A stretch of 64,000 nt of DNA from positions 55,246-119,245 of the forward strand of contig JAEUIN010000147.1 in the NCBI GenBank assembly GCA_016793115.1. The letters are read 5' to 3'. Position numbers and translations under genes: made by a program. This DNA is from Planctomycetaceae bacterium (GTDB lineage Bacteria > Planctomycetota > Planctomycetia > Pirellulales > PNKZ01). Below, piece by piece: positions 42,562 to 53,400 of the stretch. Positions within the stretch are counted from its first letter, which is position 1. Each line of letters opens with the position of its first letter. A model generated the notes under the pieces. That model had not been told where the DNA came from. It searched no databases and saw only the letters and a list, made by a program, of their open reading frames with translations.

Positions 42562-43812
42562 ATGCACCGTAAGAATTCCGCGGCGGTGTTGGCCGCCGCT
42601 TGGTCCGTTCTCGTGCTGTTTGCCGGCTCCGCGGTCGCCGAAAAGCCGAAGCGCGATGAACCGCCGCCGGCCCCGCCGCCGCAAGCCGTCATCGACCTCG
42701 GCATAGAACCGGTGCCGATCATCACGAAGCCCGGCAAGAAATACACCGCGGCCGAACTCGACTACGCGATGGTCATCGGCATCGACCGCACGCCCAAAGG
42801 CCGGCTCTGGGCGGCCTGGGTCGCCGGCGGCGACAGCGAGAAAGGTTTCTTCTGCGCGGCGACGAGCGACGACGACGGAGCCACGTGGTCGGAGCCGCGG
42901 CTCGTAATCGATCCGGAAGACGCGCCGAATGGATTGGCGCGGCGGGCGCTGGTCGGCAACTTTTGGACCGACCCGACCGGTCGCCTGTGGCTGTTCTACG
43001 ATCAATCGCTAGGCTATTTCGACGGCCGAGCCGGCGTCTGGGCCGTCACGTGCGACAATCCCGACGACGACGAGCCGACGTGGTCTGAGCCGCGGCGCAT
43101 TTGGCACGGCGCCACGTTGAACAAGCCGCTCGTCTTGAAAAGCGGCGAGTGGCTGCTGCCGATTTCGCTTTGGACGCGCGAGCGGATCGGGCCTGCGCCG
43201 CTGCGGAGCCTCTTCCACGAACTCGACGACCAGCGCATGGCGCACGTCTTCGTGTCGACGGATCGGGGCACGACGTGGAATCGCCGCGGCGGAGTGGTGA
43301 TTCCCGACAGTGCGTTCGACGAACACATGCTTGTCGAACTCGGCGACAACACGCTTCGGCTGTTGGCCCGCACCAAGACGGGTATTGCGGAGAGCTTTTC
43401 CCGCGATCAGGGGCGAACTTGGACGAGTGCTGAGACATCAGTCATCCAGCACACCAGTGCCCGGTTTCATCTGCGTCGCCTCGCCTCCGGCAAGCTTCTG
43501 CTCGTAAAGCACGGCCGGATCGACGAGCGCACGCCCAAACGCTCGCACCTGACCGCCTTTCTCTCCGACGACGACGGCCGCACCTGGCAGGGCGGCCTGA
43601 TGCTCGACGAGCGGACCGGCGTCTCCTACCCCGACGGTTTCCAAGCGCCCGACGGCGCGATTTACATCATTTACGATCACAACCGTGCCGCCGATCGCGA
43701 GATTCTCCTGGCCCGCTTCACGGAGGCCGACATCTTGGCCGGCAAATTCGCATCGCCGCAGGCCCGGCCGCGGCAACTCGTGCACCAAGCGCTGAAGAAT
43801 CTCAAGCACTAG
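42562..43812 (+). CDS. Secreted BNR-repeat sialidase-like protein
   Basis: A 416-residue exported protein with a signal peptide (AAAWSVLVLFAGSAVA). It is built of beta-propeller blades with repeated Asp-box motifs: SDDDGATW, STDRGTTW, SRDQGRTW and SDDDGRTW. This is the sialidase/exo-alpha-sialidase superfamily; planctomycete members may hydrolyse other sulfated or uronic glycans. The catalytic Arg triad cannot be located with confidence. It is 13 bases below the Gfo/Idh/MocA gene, so co-transcription is likely. Its TAG stop lies in the palindrome CTAG that also supplies the stop of the convergent kinase. Confidence 0.88.
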   Translation: MHRKNSAAVLAAAWSVLVLFAGSAVAEKPKRDEPPPAPPPQAVIDLGIEPVPIITKPGKKYTAAELDYAMVIGIDRTPKGRLWAAWVAGGDSEKGFFCAATSDDDGATWSEPRLVIDPEDAPNGLARRALVGNFWTDPTGRLWLFYDQSLGYFDGRAGVWAVTCDNPDDDEPTWSEPRRIWHGATLNKPLVLKSGEWLLPISLWTRERIGPAPLRSLFHELDDQRMAHVFVSTDRGTTWNRRGGVVIPDSAFDEHMLVELGDNTLRLLARTKTGIAESFSRDQGRTWTSAETSVIQHTSARFHLRRLASGKLLLVKHGRIDERTPKRSHLTAFLSDDDGRTWQGGLMLDERTGVSYPDGFQAPDGAIYIIYDHNRAADREILLARFTEADILAGKFASPQARPRQLVHQALKNLKH

Positions 43813-45599
43813 CGCGCCGGCGGCGGCTCCGGCGCGATCGGTAAGCGGGCCGCGATCCGCGTCCCTTCGCCGGGCGTGCTCTCGATCTTGCATTCGCCGC
43901 CGAGCAGCCGCACGCGTTCGGTCATGCCGCGCAAGCCAAAGCCCCGTTTCTTGGCCGGCGCCACGTCGAAGCCGACTCCGAAATCGCGAATCTCCAACTT
44001 CAGCTCGTTTCCCTCGCGCGCGATGACGATCCGCACGACGTCGGTCTCGCTGTACTTTTTGGCGTTATTCAACGCTTCTTGGGCGACTCGATACACGGCC
44101 GTCTGGAGCGACTTCGGCAGCACGCCGATCGTTCCTTGGTACTTGACCGTGATCATGATCTCGGTCGATTTAAATTGATCGACCAAGTCTTCCAGCGCGA
44201 CTTCCAGAGTCGCTTCGTCGAGCACGGCCGGGCGAATGCCGCGAATAGTTTGCCGGCCGTCTTCAATGCCTTTTCGTAGCTTCTCGACGATTGACTCCAA
44301 CCACGGCTTTTCGGCGGCATAGCGCGGATCGCCGGCCCGCCCCTCGAGCGCCATCATCGCACCGTAAGCGTATTGAATCAGCCCGTCGTGAAACTCATGG
44401 CAGAGGTGTTGCTTCTCCTCTTCTTGTACGTCGATCAGGCTGCGCAGCAACTCTTGCTCGTGCCGCAAGGCGTCTTCGGCGCGCTTGAGTTTGGTGATTT
44501 CCATGGCGATTCCCCCTACAAACCGGCGCTGGGCGCGATCGGTGTAGGGGAAAAGCGTCGTCATCCAGTGGTATTCGTTGCCCGAATCGCTGACGGACTC
44601 CTCGACGCGGGTCAGCGGCAGCCCTGATTCCAGCACTTGGCGGTCGTTTTCGCGAAAGCGCCGCGCGACTTCCGCGGGCCAGAAGTCGGCGTCGGTCTTG
44701 CCGTACCACGCTTCGCGGTTCGGAAAATGAAACATCTCCTCCGCCGCGCGGTTGAGAAACAGGATTTTTCCTTCCTCATCCTTGGCCCAAGCCAAGGTCG
44801 GCGTGTTGTTCATAAACGCGCTAAATCGTTCTTCCGATTCCCGCAGCGCGTCTTGCACGGCTTTGCGTTCGGTGATGTCTTGCATACAGCCGATCTGGCC
44901 GATCTGCGTACCGTCGGCCGCTGCGATCAATGCCGCCGTCCCCGAAGCCCAGCGCGCCGTGCCGTCCTTATGGACAAAACGAAACTCCGAGGTCGAATAG
45001 GGCCGGCCTGCGGCCATCGCTTCCAGCCACTCGGCGATCAGGCGATCGCGATCTTCCGGATGCAAGGCGTTCATCCAGCCGAATCCCATGGCCTCTTGCG
45101 GACTAATCCCGGCGATCTCGCACCACTTGTCGTTCACGAAAAAGGTGCGACCTTCGGCGTCGCTCTGCGCAATCCCGACGGGCGCTTGCAGGGCCAAAAA
45201 GCGAAATCGCCCCTCCGCCTCCTGTAAAGCGGCCGTTTGCAGTTTCACGTCGGTGATGTCGCGCGCGGAAGCGACGAGTTGTTGCGCATCCGGAACGACG
45301 CTGACTCGCCAAGCCAGCCAGCGATAGCCGCCGTCGCGACAGCGATAGCGATTCTCGAACCAGATCGTTTCATGTCCCGGCTTGCGCAGCAGTTCCGCTT
45401 CGCGCAGCGTCGCCGCAATGTCTTCCGGGTGAACGTACTCAAGATACGGCCGCGACGTCAGTTCCTCCGCCGTCCAACCGAACGTGCGAGTCCACGCCGG
45501 ATTCACGCGCGTGAAGTAGCCTTGCTGGTTGGCCAGGCAAAGCAGTTCGTTGCTGAATTCAAAAAAATCGATCACGGCAAAATCCGTGGGCGCGGTCAC
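43809..45599 (-). CDS. Triple-PAS sensor histidine kinase (NarL-type, HisKA_3)
   Basis: A 596-residue kinase with no obvious membrane helix, so it is probably cytosolic. Three PAS domains lie at about 15-120, 135-245 and 255-375, with PAC motifs such as DITDV, DITERK and MEITK. HisKA_3 contains the phosphorylatable His404 in HEFHDGLIQYAYG, and the HATPase spans about 480-590. The N box is ALNNAKKYSE and G box FGLRGM. The GTG start at 45599 is the only good start. No response regulator is adjacent, so its partner is encoded elsewhere. Ligands of the PAS domains are unknown. The stop codon overlaps the sialidase stop by four bases (CTAG). Confidence 0.93.
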   Translation of the reverse strand: MTAPTDFAVIDFFEFSNELLCLANQQGYFTRVNPAWTRTFGWTAEELTSRPYLEYVHPEDIAATLREAELLRKPGHETIWFENRYRCRDGGYRWLAWRVSVVPDAQQLVASARDITDVKLQTAALQEAEGRFRFLALQAPVGIAQSDAEGRTFFVNDKWCEIAGISPQEAMGFGWMNALHPEDRDRLIAEWLEAMAAGRPYSTSEFRFVHKDGTARWASGTAALIAAADGTQIGQIGCMQDITERKAVQDALRESEERFSAFMNNTPTLAWAKDEEGKILFLNRAAEEMFHFPNREAWYGKTDADFWPAEVARRFRENDRQVLESGLPLTRVEESVSDSGNEYHWMTTLFPYTDRAQRRFVGGIAMEITKLKRAEDALRHEQELLRSLIDVQEEEKQHLCHEFHDGLIQYAYGAMMALEGRAGDPRYAAEKPWLESIVEKLRKGIEDGRQTIRGIRPAVLDEATLEVALEDLVDQFKSTEIMITVKYQGTIGVLPKSLQTAVYRVAQEALNNAKKYSETDVVRIVIAREGNELKLEIRDFGVGFDVAPAKKRGFGLRGMTERVRLLGGECKIESTPGEGTRIAARLPIAPEPPPAR

Positions 45600-45765
45600 G
45601 CTCAGGTGAGGAGTGAGCCCCCGAGTTCGCAGGTCGCGTCGTCGGCACGGGGGAAACCTGAAGTTTAAGCAATTAAGAGATTATTCACAGCAAGGCCTTG
45701 CGCGGCGAACAAGCTTTTGTCGGACTTCCGACGTCGTCTGCTCCATCACATGAGGATTGATTAAT

Positions 45766-45794
45766 TTGACCCGCCCGATTTGGTTCCTCAAAAT
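45766..45794 (+). promoter_or_regulatory. Candidate promoter upstream of the sulfatase gene
   Basis: TTGACC and CAAAAT are separated by 17 bases, about 50 bases ahead of the sulfatase ATG, in the 246-bp divergent region between the histidine kinase and sulfatase genes. The match is reasonable for a sigma70-type promoter but is by eye. Confidence 0.35.
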
Positions 45795-45845
45795 CGCCCC
45801 TGACACGGTGACTCGTTCTGAAATGCTCTACCGGTAAAGACATCA

Positions 45846-47321
45846 ATGATGCCGTCGCGTCTCCGCCCAGTTGCACCGTTTTTGCCCGCTCGTTGCGACT
45901 CCTTCGCCGTTTATCTCATCGCTTGGGTATGGGGAGCGTTCGTTTCCCTCGGCGGCGCGATCGCGCCCTGTCGGGCTGCCGACGCGGCGACGAAGCCTAA
46001 CATCGTCGTCATTTTTTGCGACGACCTCGGCTATGCCGATATCGGCCCGTTCGGCGCTCAAGGCTATTCCACGCCGAACCTCGACCGCATGGCGGCCGAC
46101 GGTCGCAAGTTCACCGACTTCTACGTCGCCCAGGCGGTTTGCTCGGCGTCGCGCACGGCGCTCTTGACCGGGTGTTATCCCAACCGCGTCGGCATCCTCG
46201 GCGCACTCGGACCCAAAAGCGATCACGGCATCGCGGATTCCGAAACCACGCTTGGCGAAGTCGCCAAGCAAGCCGGCTATGCGACCGCGGCGTTCGGCAA
46301 GTGGCACCTCGGCCATCATCCGCAGTTTCTGCCGACGCGCCACGGTTTCGACGAATACTATGGGCTTCCCTACTCGAATGACATGTGGCCCAAACATCCG
46401 ACGGCCACGTTTCCGGATTTACCGCTGATCGACGGCGAAGCGACGATCGAACTCAATCCCGACCAAACGAAACTCACGACCTCCTATACGGAGCGGGCCG
46501 TCGCGTTTATTGACAAGCATCGGGAGCGCCCGTTCCTGCTTTATTTGGCGCACAGCATGCCCCATGTGCCGCTGTTTGTCTCCGAAAAGTTCGCCGGCAA
46601 GACGCAGCGCGGCCTCTTTGGCGACGTGATCTCCGAAATCGATTGGTCGGTCGGCGAAGTCCTCGCCGCATTGCGACGCAACGGCCTCGACGAGCGCACC
46701 TTGGTGATCTTCACGTCGGACAACGGCCCTTGGCTCTCCTACGGCGACCACGCCGGCTCCGCCGCGCCGCTCCGCGAAGGGAAGGGGACCGCCTGGGACG
46801 GCGGCGTTCGCGTCTCCTGTTTGATGCGTTGGCCCGGCAAAATCGCCGCCGGCACCGTGTGTCGTGAGCCGGCGATGACGATCGACCTGTTGCCGACCGT
46901 CGCAAAGCTGCTCGGCGTGACGCTCGACCCCGCCCGCCCGATCGACGGCCTCGACATAGCCGGGCTCCTCTTCGGCGACGAATCGGCACGCTCACCGCAC
47001 GAGGCTCTCTATTTCTATTGGGGTGAAGGGCTCCACGCGATTCGCTCAGGCAAGTGGAAGCTTCATTTTCCGCACCCCTACGTCCATGTCGACGTGCCGG
47101 GAACCGGCGGCAAGCCGGGGAAGCTCAGCCAGCGGAAAACCGAGGCGGCGCTCTACGACCTCGTCGCCGATCCGGCGGAAACGCACGATGTCGCCGCCGC
47201 GCATCCGGAGATCGTCGAACGGCTGGAAGCGGCGGCGGAAGCGGCCCGCGCCGATCTCGGCGACGGCCTAGCCAAGCGTGCGGGAGCGGGTGTTCGCAAG
47301 CCGGGACGGGTCGAAAAATAG
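45846..47321 (+). CDS. Secreted type I sulfatase
   Basis: A 491-residue sulfatase of the arylsulfatase/alkaline-phosphatase superfamily, which hydrolyses sulfate esters of sulfated polysaccharides. The signal peptide is [24 protein letters not shown]. Early metal ligands appear in [16 protein letters not shown], and the formylglycine-forming motif [11 protein letters not shown] begins at Cys99. Later FTSDNGPW (metal-binding Asp/Asn) and [12 protein letters not shown] are typical. Two ATGs start in tandem (45846, 45849). The gene needs a formylglycine-generating enzyme for activity; the FGE-fold protein at 55738 lacks the second catalytic cysteine, so another maturase is likely. The giant macroglobulin gene follows 147 bases later. 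Confidence 0.93.
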   Translation: MMPSRLRPVAPFLPARCDSFAVYLIAWVWGAFVSLGGAIAPCRAADAATKPNIVVIFCDDLGYADIGPFGAQGYSTPNLDRMAADGRKFTDFYVAQAVCSASRTALLTGCYPNRVGILGALGPKSDHGIADSETTLGEVAKQAGYATAAFGKWHLGHHPQFLPTRHGFDEYYGLPYSNDMWPKHPTATFPDLPLIDGEATIELNPDQTKLTTSYTERAVAFIDKHRERPFLLYLAHSMPHVPLFVSEKFAGKTQRGLFGDVISEIDWSVGEVLAALRRNGLDERTLVIFTSDNGPWLSYGDHAGSAAPLREGKGTAWDGGVRVSCLMRWPGKIAAGTVCREPAMTIDLLPTVAKLLGVTLDPARPIDGLDIAGLLFGDESARSPHEALYFYWGEGLHAIRSGKWKLHFPHPYVHVDVPGTGGKPGKLSQRKTEAALYDLVADPAETHDVAAAHPEIVERLEAAAEAARADLGDGLAKRAGAGVRKPGRVEK

Positions 47322-47468
47322 CGAAAATCGCGGGCTATTCCCTCCGCCGCGAGAAAAGCTGAAACTTTATCTCCGCTTGCCGCGTCTCAGAGCCGAGCCG
47401 CGTTGCGCTCCCCGCGCCGGCGTCGGCCAAGCCAAGTCTGCGCCGCCTTTCCAGCCAGGAGTTCTCCT

Positions 47469-50400
47469 ATGCGAGCCGCCTCTCGCTTTCTGCCGGCCGC
47501 GTTCTGTTTCGTTTTCGGTTTGAATGTTTGGGCCACGGCCGCCGACACGAAGGAGCCGCTTCCCTGGGACGATATCGAATCTTTGCCGCCGGCCGCCGCC
47601 GTGCTGCTGCAAGACAAGAAGTTTGCCGAGGCGGCGGACGAACTTGATAAGCTCGCCGCCGCCGCAGGGGCGCCGCGCGATCGCTTGCTTTTCGCGCGCG
47701 GCCGGGCGCTGCACTTCGCGGGTCGCTACGACGACGCGGCGAATGTGTTCGCCGCCGTCGAACGTGAATTCACCAAGTCGCCTTGGGCTCGCCGAGCCCG
47801 CTTCGCTCGCGCCGTGTCTTTGGCCAAAAAGGGCGACTTCGCCTCGGCCGAATTGATCTATCGTGCGGAAGCCGAGCACTTGCTCTCGCACGAGCGCAAA
47901 CAAGAACTCGCCGACATCTATCTCGACTTCGCGCGCCGCTATGCGACTCCGCGCACGGAGCGGAGTCCGCCCGATCAGCCGCCCCCCGACTACGCCAAGG
48001 CCGTCGAGTTCTTCAATCAAGCCTTGGACCTGGGACCCAAGCCGGACCTGCGCCCGGAAATCGAATTGCAGCTCGCGCATTGCTTCCGTCTTTCCAACAA
48101 CTTCGAAGAGGCTGCGAATCGCTACGCCGCCTTCGTCCGAGATCGACCGGACGACGTGCGGCAACCGGAAGCGCGCTATCGGCTCGGGGAATGTCGTCAG
48201 AAGCAAGGCCGTGCGGCCGACGCTCGCCGCGTGTGGCAAGATCTCGCGGCGCTCTGGCCCGGCGATAAACGCCCGCCCGGACCGGATCAAGCGGAGTTCG
48301 TAGCCTTGGCCGTCTACGGAATCGCGTCGACCTACGGCCTGCCGACCCCGACCGGCGACGACGACCTCGCCGCAGGCATTGCGGCCCTGGAAGCGTTTCT
48401 CAAGCAGTTTCCCGATCATCGGCTGGCCGACGATGCGCGGGTGCAACTCGTGACGAGCCGCATTCACCGCGGGCGATTTGCGGAAGCGGTCGCCGCGGCG
48501 GAGGATTTTCTGAACGAACCGCGCCGGGCGAAAACGAAGCAGGCGGCGGAAGTGCGCAACCTTTTGGGGCGGGCTTTGCAGCGTCAGGGCAAGTTTACCG
48601 AGGCGCTCGCCGCGTGGCGCAGTTTTCTCGTCGAGCATCCGTCGCATTCGGCTTGGAACGAAGTCCAGCAACAGATCATCGAAACGGAGTATCTGATCGG
48701 CGCGGAGGCGTTTCGCAAAAAAGACTACGCCGCGGCGCGAGCGCAGTGGAACGAGTTTCTCGCTCGCTATCCGCTCGACCCGCGCTCGCCTCAGATCTTG
48801 CTGCAATTCGGCCGCGCGGAGTTTCTCAACAAAAAATACGAAGCGGCGATCGACGAGTGGCGACGCCTCATCTCCAAATATCCGGGCACCGAGCAAGCGT
48901 CGCAGGCGCTGTTTGCCGTCGCCTCCCTGCTCGAAGAAAACCTCGGCAAGCCGCTCGAAGCTTTGGAGGAATACCGCAAGCTCACGTGGGGATCGCAAGT
49001 CGCCGCGGCCCAGGCTCGCGTCAATCGCTTGGTTGCGAAACAGTTCACGATCGCGAGCGAACGCGTGTTTCGCACCGATGAGCCGGCGAGGATCGCGCTG
49101 CATTCTCGCAACTTGCCGAGCGTCAACGTGCGGGTCTACACGATCGACCTGGAAACTTACTTCCGCAAGATGCATTTGGCGCGAGGAGTGGAATCGCTCG
49201 ACTTGGCGCTCATCGACCCGAACCGCACGTTCACCTTCGCCGTGCCGGACTACGCGGAATACAAACCGCGCGAGAGCCGTATCGAGCTGGCGGGATTGGA
49301 CGGCGAGCAAGCGTCGAACAAGCCGGGAGTCGTCGTCGCCACCGTGGCGAGCAAGACCCACGAGGCGACGACCCTTGTCGTACGCAGCGATCTGGATGTG
49401 ATCGTCAAAAGCTCGCGCGACGAGGTGTTCGTGTTCGCCGAGAATCTGCGGACCGGCAAGCCCTGGCCGGGAGCCCGGATTCTCGTGTCGGACGGCGCGG
49501 AAATCGTTGCCGAGGGAACGACCGGGAAAGACGGCACGTTCCGCGGCACCTATAAGCAACTGGAAAACTGCAACGACGTCCGAGTGTTCGCCGTCGCCGA
49601 CGGCCACACGGCGTCGAACGTCGTGTCGCTCGGCGGCGTCGGCGTCGGACAGGGGTTGGAAGAGCGGGGCTTCGTCTACACCGAACGCGCCGGCTACCGG
49701 CCCGGCGAGACGGTCCATGTGCGAGCCGCGCTCCGCGGCGTGGTCGACGATCGCTATGTCGCCGTCGCGAACAAGAAATATCGCTTGGAAGTCTACGATC
49801 CGCGGACTCGCGTCGTTCATTCGACGGAGGTGACGACCGGAGACTTCGGCACGCTGCACGGCTACTTCCAACTCGCCGACACGGCCGTGCCCGGCGACTA
49901 TCGGGTGCAAGTGTGCGATGTCGACGGCCGCTGCTTCGCCGGGTCGTTCCGCGTGGAGAACTATTCGCTTGAGCCGGTCCGATTGTCGATCGACCTGCCG
50001 CGCAAGGTCTATTTCCGCGGGGAAGAGGTCGCCGGCACGATCACTGCGGCGTTTTATTATGGCACGCCGCTCGCCGGGCGTGAAGTGAGCTACTCGTTCG
50101 GCAACGGTGAAACGATCACCGGCACGACCGACGCCCAAGGCAAGCTGGCTTTCAAATTGCCGACGCGCGACTATCGCGAAGAGCAGCAATTGCGTCTCGT
50201 CGCCCAGCTGCCGGAGCGCAATCTGGCCGCCGCGGCCGACGTGTTTCTCGCCGTCCGCGGCTACTCGATCGGCCTGACGATCCCTCGCGACGTCGTCACC
50301 GTGGGCGAATCGTTCACGGTCGAGGTCAAAACCACTTCGGCCGACGGCAAACCGACTGGAGAGAAGCTCAGCCTGCAGGTCGTCGAGCAAATCACGGTCG

Positions 50401-53400
50401 ACGGCGAGCCCGGAGAAAAGATCGCGGCGACGCACGAAGTGACGACCGACGCGAAGTCGGGCCTCGGTCGTCTCACGCTCGCGCTCGACAAGGGAGCGCG
50501 CTATCTGCTGCGCGTCGCAGGGCGTGACCGCTTCGACAACCCGGTTACGACCAGCAAGCAATTGTTCGTCTCCGGCGACGACGACGTCGTACGGTTGCGG
50601 ATTCTCGCCGATCGGCACAACTACAAGCTCGGCGACGAGGCTAAGGTGCGGGTTCACTGGCGCGAAGCGCCCGCCTTGGCGTTGGTCACGTTGCAAGGAG
50701 CGAAGATCCTCGAATACCGACTCGTCGAATTGAAGACCGGCGACAATGAGTTGGCGATTGCCGTGAAAGACCATCTCGCGCCGAACTTCCATTTGGAGGT
50801 CAACGTCATGACCGACGTGCGCGACGAGCCGAAAGCCGCCGACTCCGCGCGACGCCGCCTTCGTCTGCACACGACGACGTCGGAATTCATGGTCGATCGC
50901 GATCTGCGGATCACGCTCGAAATGAAGCCCAAATCCGGCGACGGCAAGACGGCTCAACCGGGCGATTCGGTCGAGGTGACCGTGAAGGCGCTCGACGCGC
51001 AAGGCAAGCCGGCGGCCGCCGAAATCGGCCTCGCGCTCGTCGACGCGCAGAACGCCGATCGCTTCGGCGCCGCCGCGGCCGACTGGCTGCGCGCCTTCGC
51101 CGGAGTCTATCGTCGCCCGGCGATGCGCACCACGGCCAGCATCGACTTCGCGTATCGTCCGCAAACCACGGCGATCAACGCCCGCTTGCTTTCGGAAGAG
51201 GAACGCCTCGAAATCGCCGCTCAAGAACAAGAACTTCGCGAAACGCTCGAGAAGGCCGGCGCCGGAACGCTGACGCTCGGCGACGCGATGGACGGCGCGA
51301 TGGGGAACCTCGGCGGCATGGTGCCGACCGCCGCCGCGCCGGTGCCGGCCGCGAAACCTCAATCCGCTTCGGCCGCCGGGCCGGTTCCCGCGACGCCCGC
51401 TCTCCAATTCCGCGGCGATGCAAACGGCCGAGCCGATCTCGGCCTCATGGTCGAGCAGCAGGCCGATAAGAAAGGGGAGGCGGCGAAGCGAAATTGGGCC
51501 GCCGCCGAAAACAGCTTCGGGGCCATCTTATTCGACGCGCCGACCGAACTTGAGATCGCTCGCTTCGGCGTCGACGCCAACTCGCTTTCGCGCAAGTCGC
51601 TGAGCGCTTATGCCGCCCGCGGACGCAGCGAGCTCACCGTGATCACCGACGGCGTGCAGTCGAACGTGCATCTCGGGGAAAAACTTGCCGAGCGCGATTC
51701 GGACGAACTCTTGCGCAGCCTCCGCGCCGACAACGCTCTGATCATGGCCGTCGCCGAGCAGCAAGAAACCGCGTACTGGAATCCGTCGCTTCGCACCGAC
51801 GCTTCCGGCTCGGCCGTCGTCAGGCTCACCCTGCCCCAGCGCTCTACGCAGTGGAAGTGGATCGCCAAAGGCATCACGACGGAATCCGCCACGGGCGAAG
51901 CAGTCGACGAACTGACCGTGAAAAAACAGCTCTTCGGAGAGCTCTCGATGCCCGCCGTGGCCACCCTGGGCGATGCGATTGAAGCGTCCGTCGTCGTTCA
52001 CGACGAACGCGAACTTCCCGCCGGCGCGCCGGCCGGCGACATCGTCGTCGTCCTCTCCGTGAAGGCCGGCGACAAGACGACGGAACTCCGCAAGACGATC
52101 CCGGCCGACAAATCGAAGCTCTACGAATTGTCGTTCCCGCTCAGCGCCGAAGCCGCGGCCGCCGCGCAAGGCTCGCCCGAAGCGATCGAGCTGACCCTCT
52201 CCGTCGCGGCGGGCGACGATCGCGACGTCGTGCGCCGCTCCGTGCCGCTTCGTCCCAACGGCTATTCCGTGATCGCGGCCGCGGGCGGATCGGTCACGAG
52301 CGACACGACCGTCTGGTTGGATCCGCCGGCTGGGTTGCAGGCCGAGAGCGCGAAACTGGAGATCACCGTCGGCGCGGCCGTCGATCGCAGCTTGCTCGAA
52401 ATCGTGCTCGGCGGCCGCATGTGGTGCGAAGCGCATCTCCGCTACGCGTCGCCGCTGGAAACGTCGACCAGCGATCTGCTCGCCGCGCTCGCGCTCGAAA
52501 AACTCGTCAACGCCACGCGCGATCGCGGCACGGCCGAGGCCGCGGAACTGGCCGTTCGCGTGCGGTCGACGATCGGCTATCTCGCCGGCGCACAGGCCGA
52601 CGACGGCGGCTGGACTTGGACCGGCAACCACGGCACGAGCGACCGGCGTGCGTCGGCAAGGGTCGTCTGGGCTCTCAGCGCCGCCAAGGCCGCCGGCTAT
52701 AAAGTGCCCGACGACGCCTACGCGCGAGCTCTCAACTATCTCCAATCGCAACTCGCCGGCGTGGCCGACGACGATCTCGAAGGCAAGGCCGTCGTGTTGC
52801 ACGCCTTAGCCGAAGCAGGCCGCGGCGATTTCTCCGTCGCGAATCGCCTCTATCGCTCGCGGTCGACCATGTCCGCCGCCGGCGCCGCTTACTTGGCTCT
52901 CGCCTTGGCGCGCATGGATCACGGCCCGATGGCCGCCGACTTGCTGGCGACGATCAAGCCGGCCGACCTCGACGTCTCTGCCGCGGCCGATAAAGCCGTG
53001 CAAACTACGCAAAGCGGCGGCGCCGAAATCCGCGCGCTCTTCGGGCTCGCGCTCATCAAAGCCGGCGTCGATTCGCCGCGGCTTAAGGAATCCGTCGATA
53101 AGCTGCTGGACTCGCGCATCGGTCGCCGCTGGTCGCCCGAGCGTGCGACGGGCCCCGCCGCGATGGTCTTGGCGGAATACTTCGCCAAGCATCGCCCCGG
53201 GGGCGAGCCGTACAAGCTCGACGTCGTCGTCAACAACCACGAGGTGAAGACGATCGACGTCGATCCCGCCGCTCCGCCGCACACCATCGCGGTGCCCGCC
53301 GCCGATCTCACGGCCGGCAAGCAGCGCGTGCAGTTCCGCATGACGGGTCGAGGCCACCTCGCCTATCAATGCGTGCTGGGGGGCTTCGTGCCGACCGAGA

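Noticed and set aside
47367..51407. A 1346-codon minus-strand frame antisense to the giant macroglobulin
   Set aside because: It has no domain and an Arg/Gly/Val composition typical of antisense shadows in high-GC DNA. The plus-strand gene has clear TPR and MG domains and a signal peptide.
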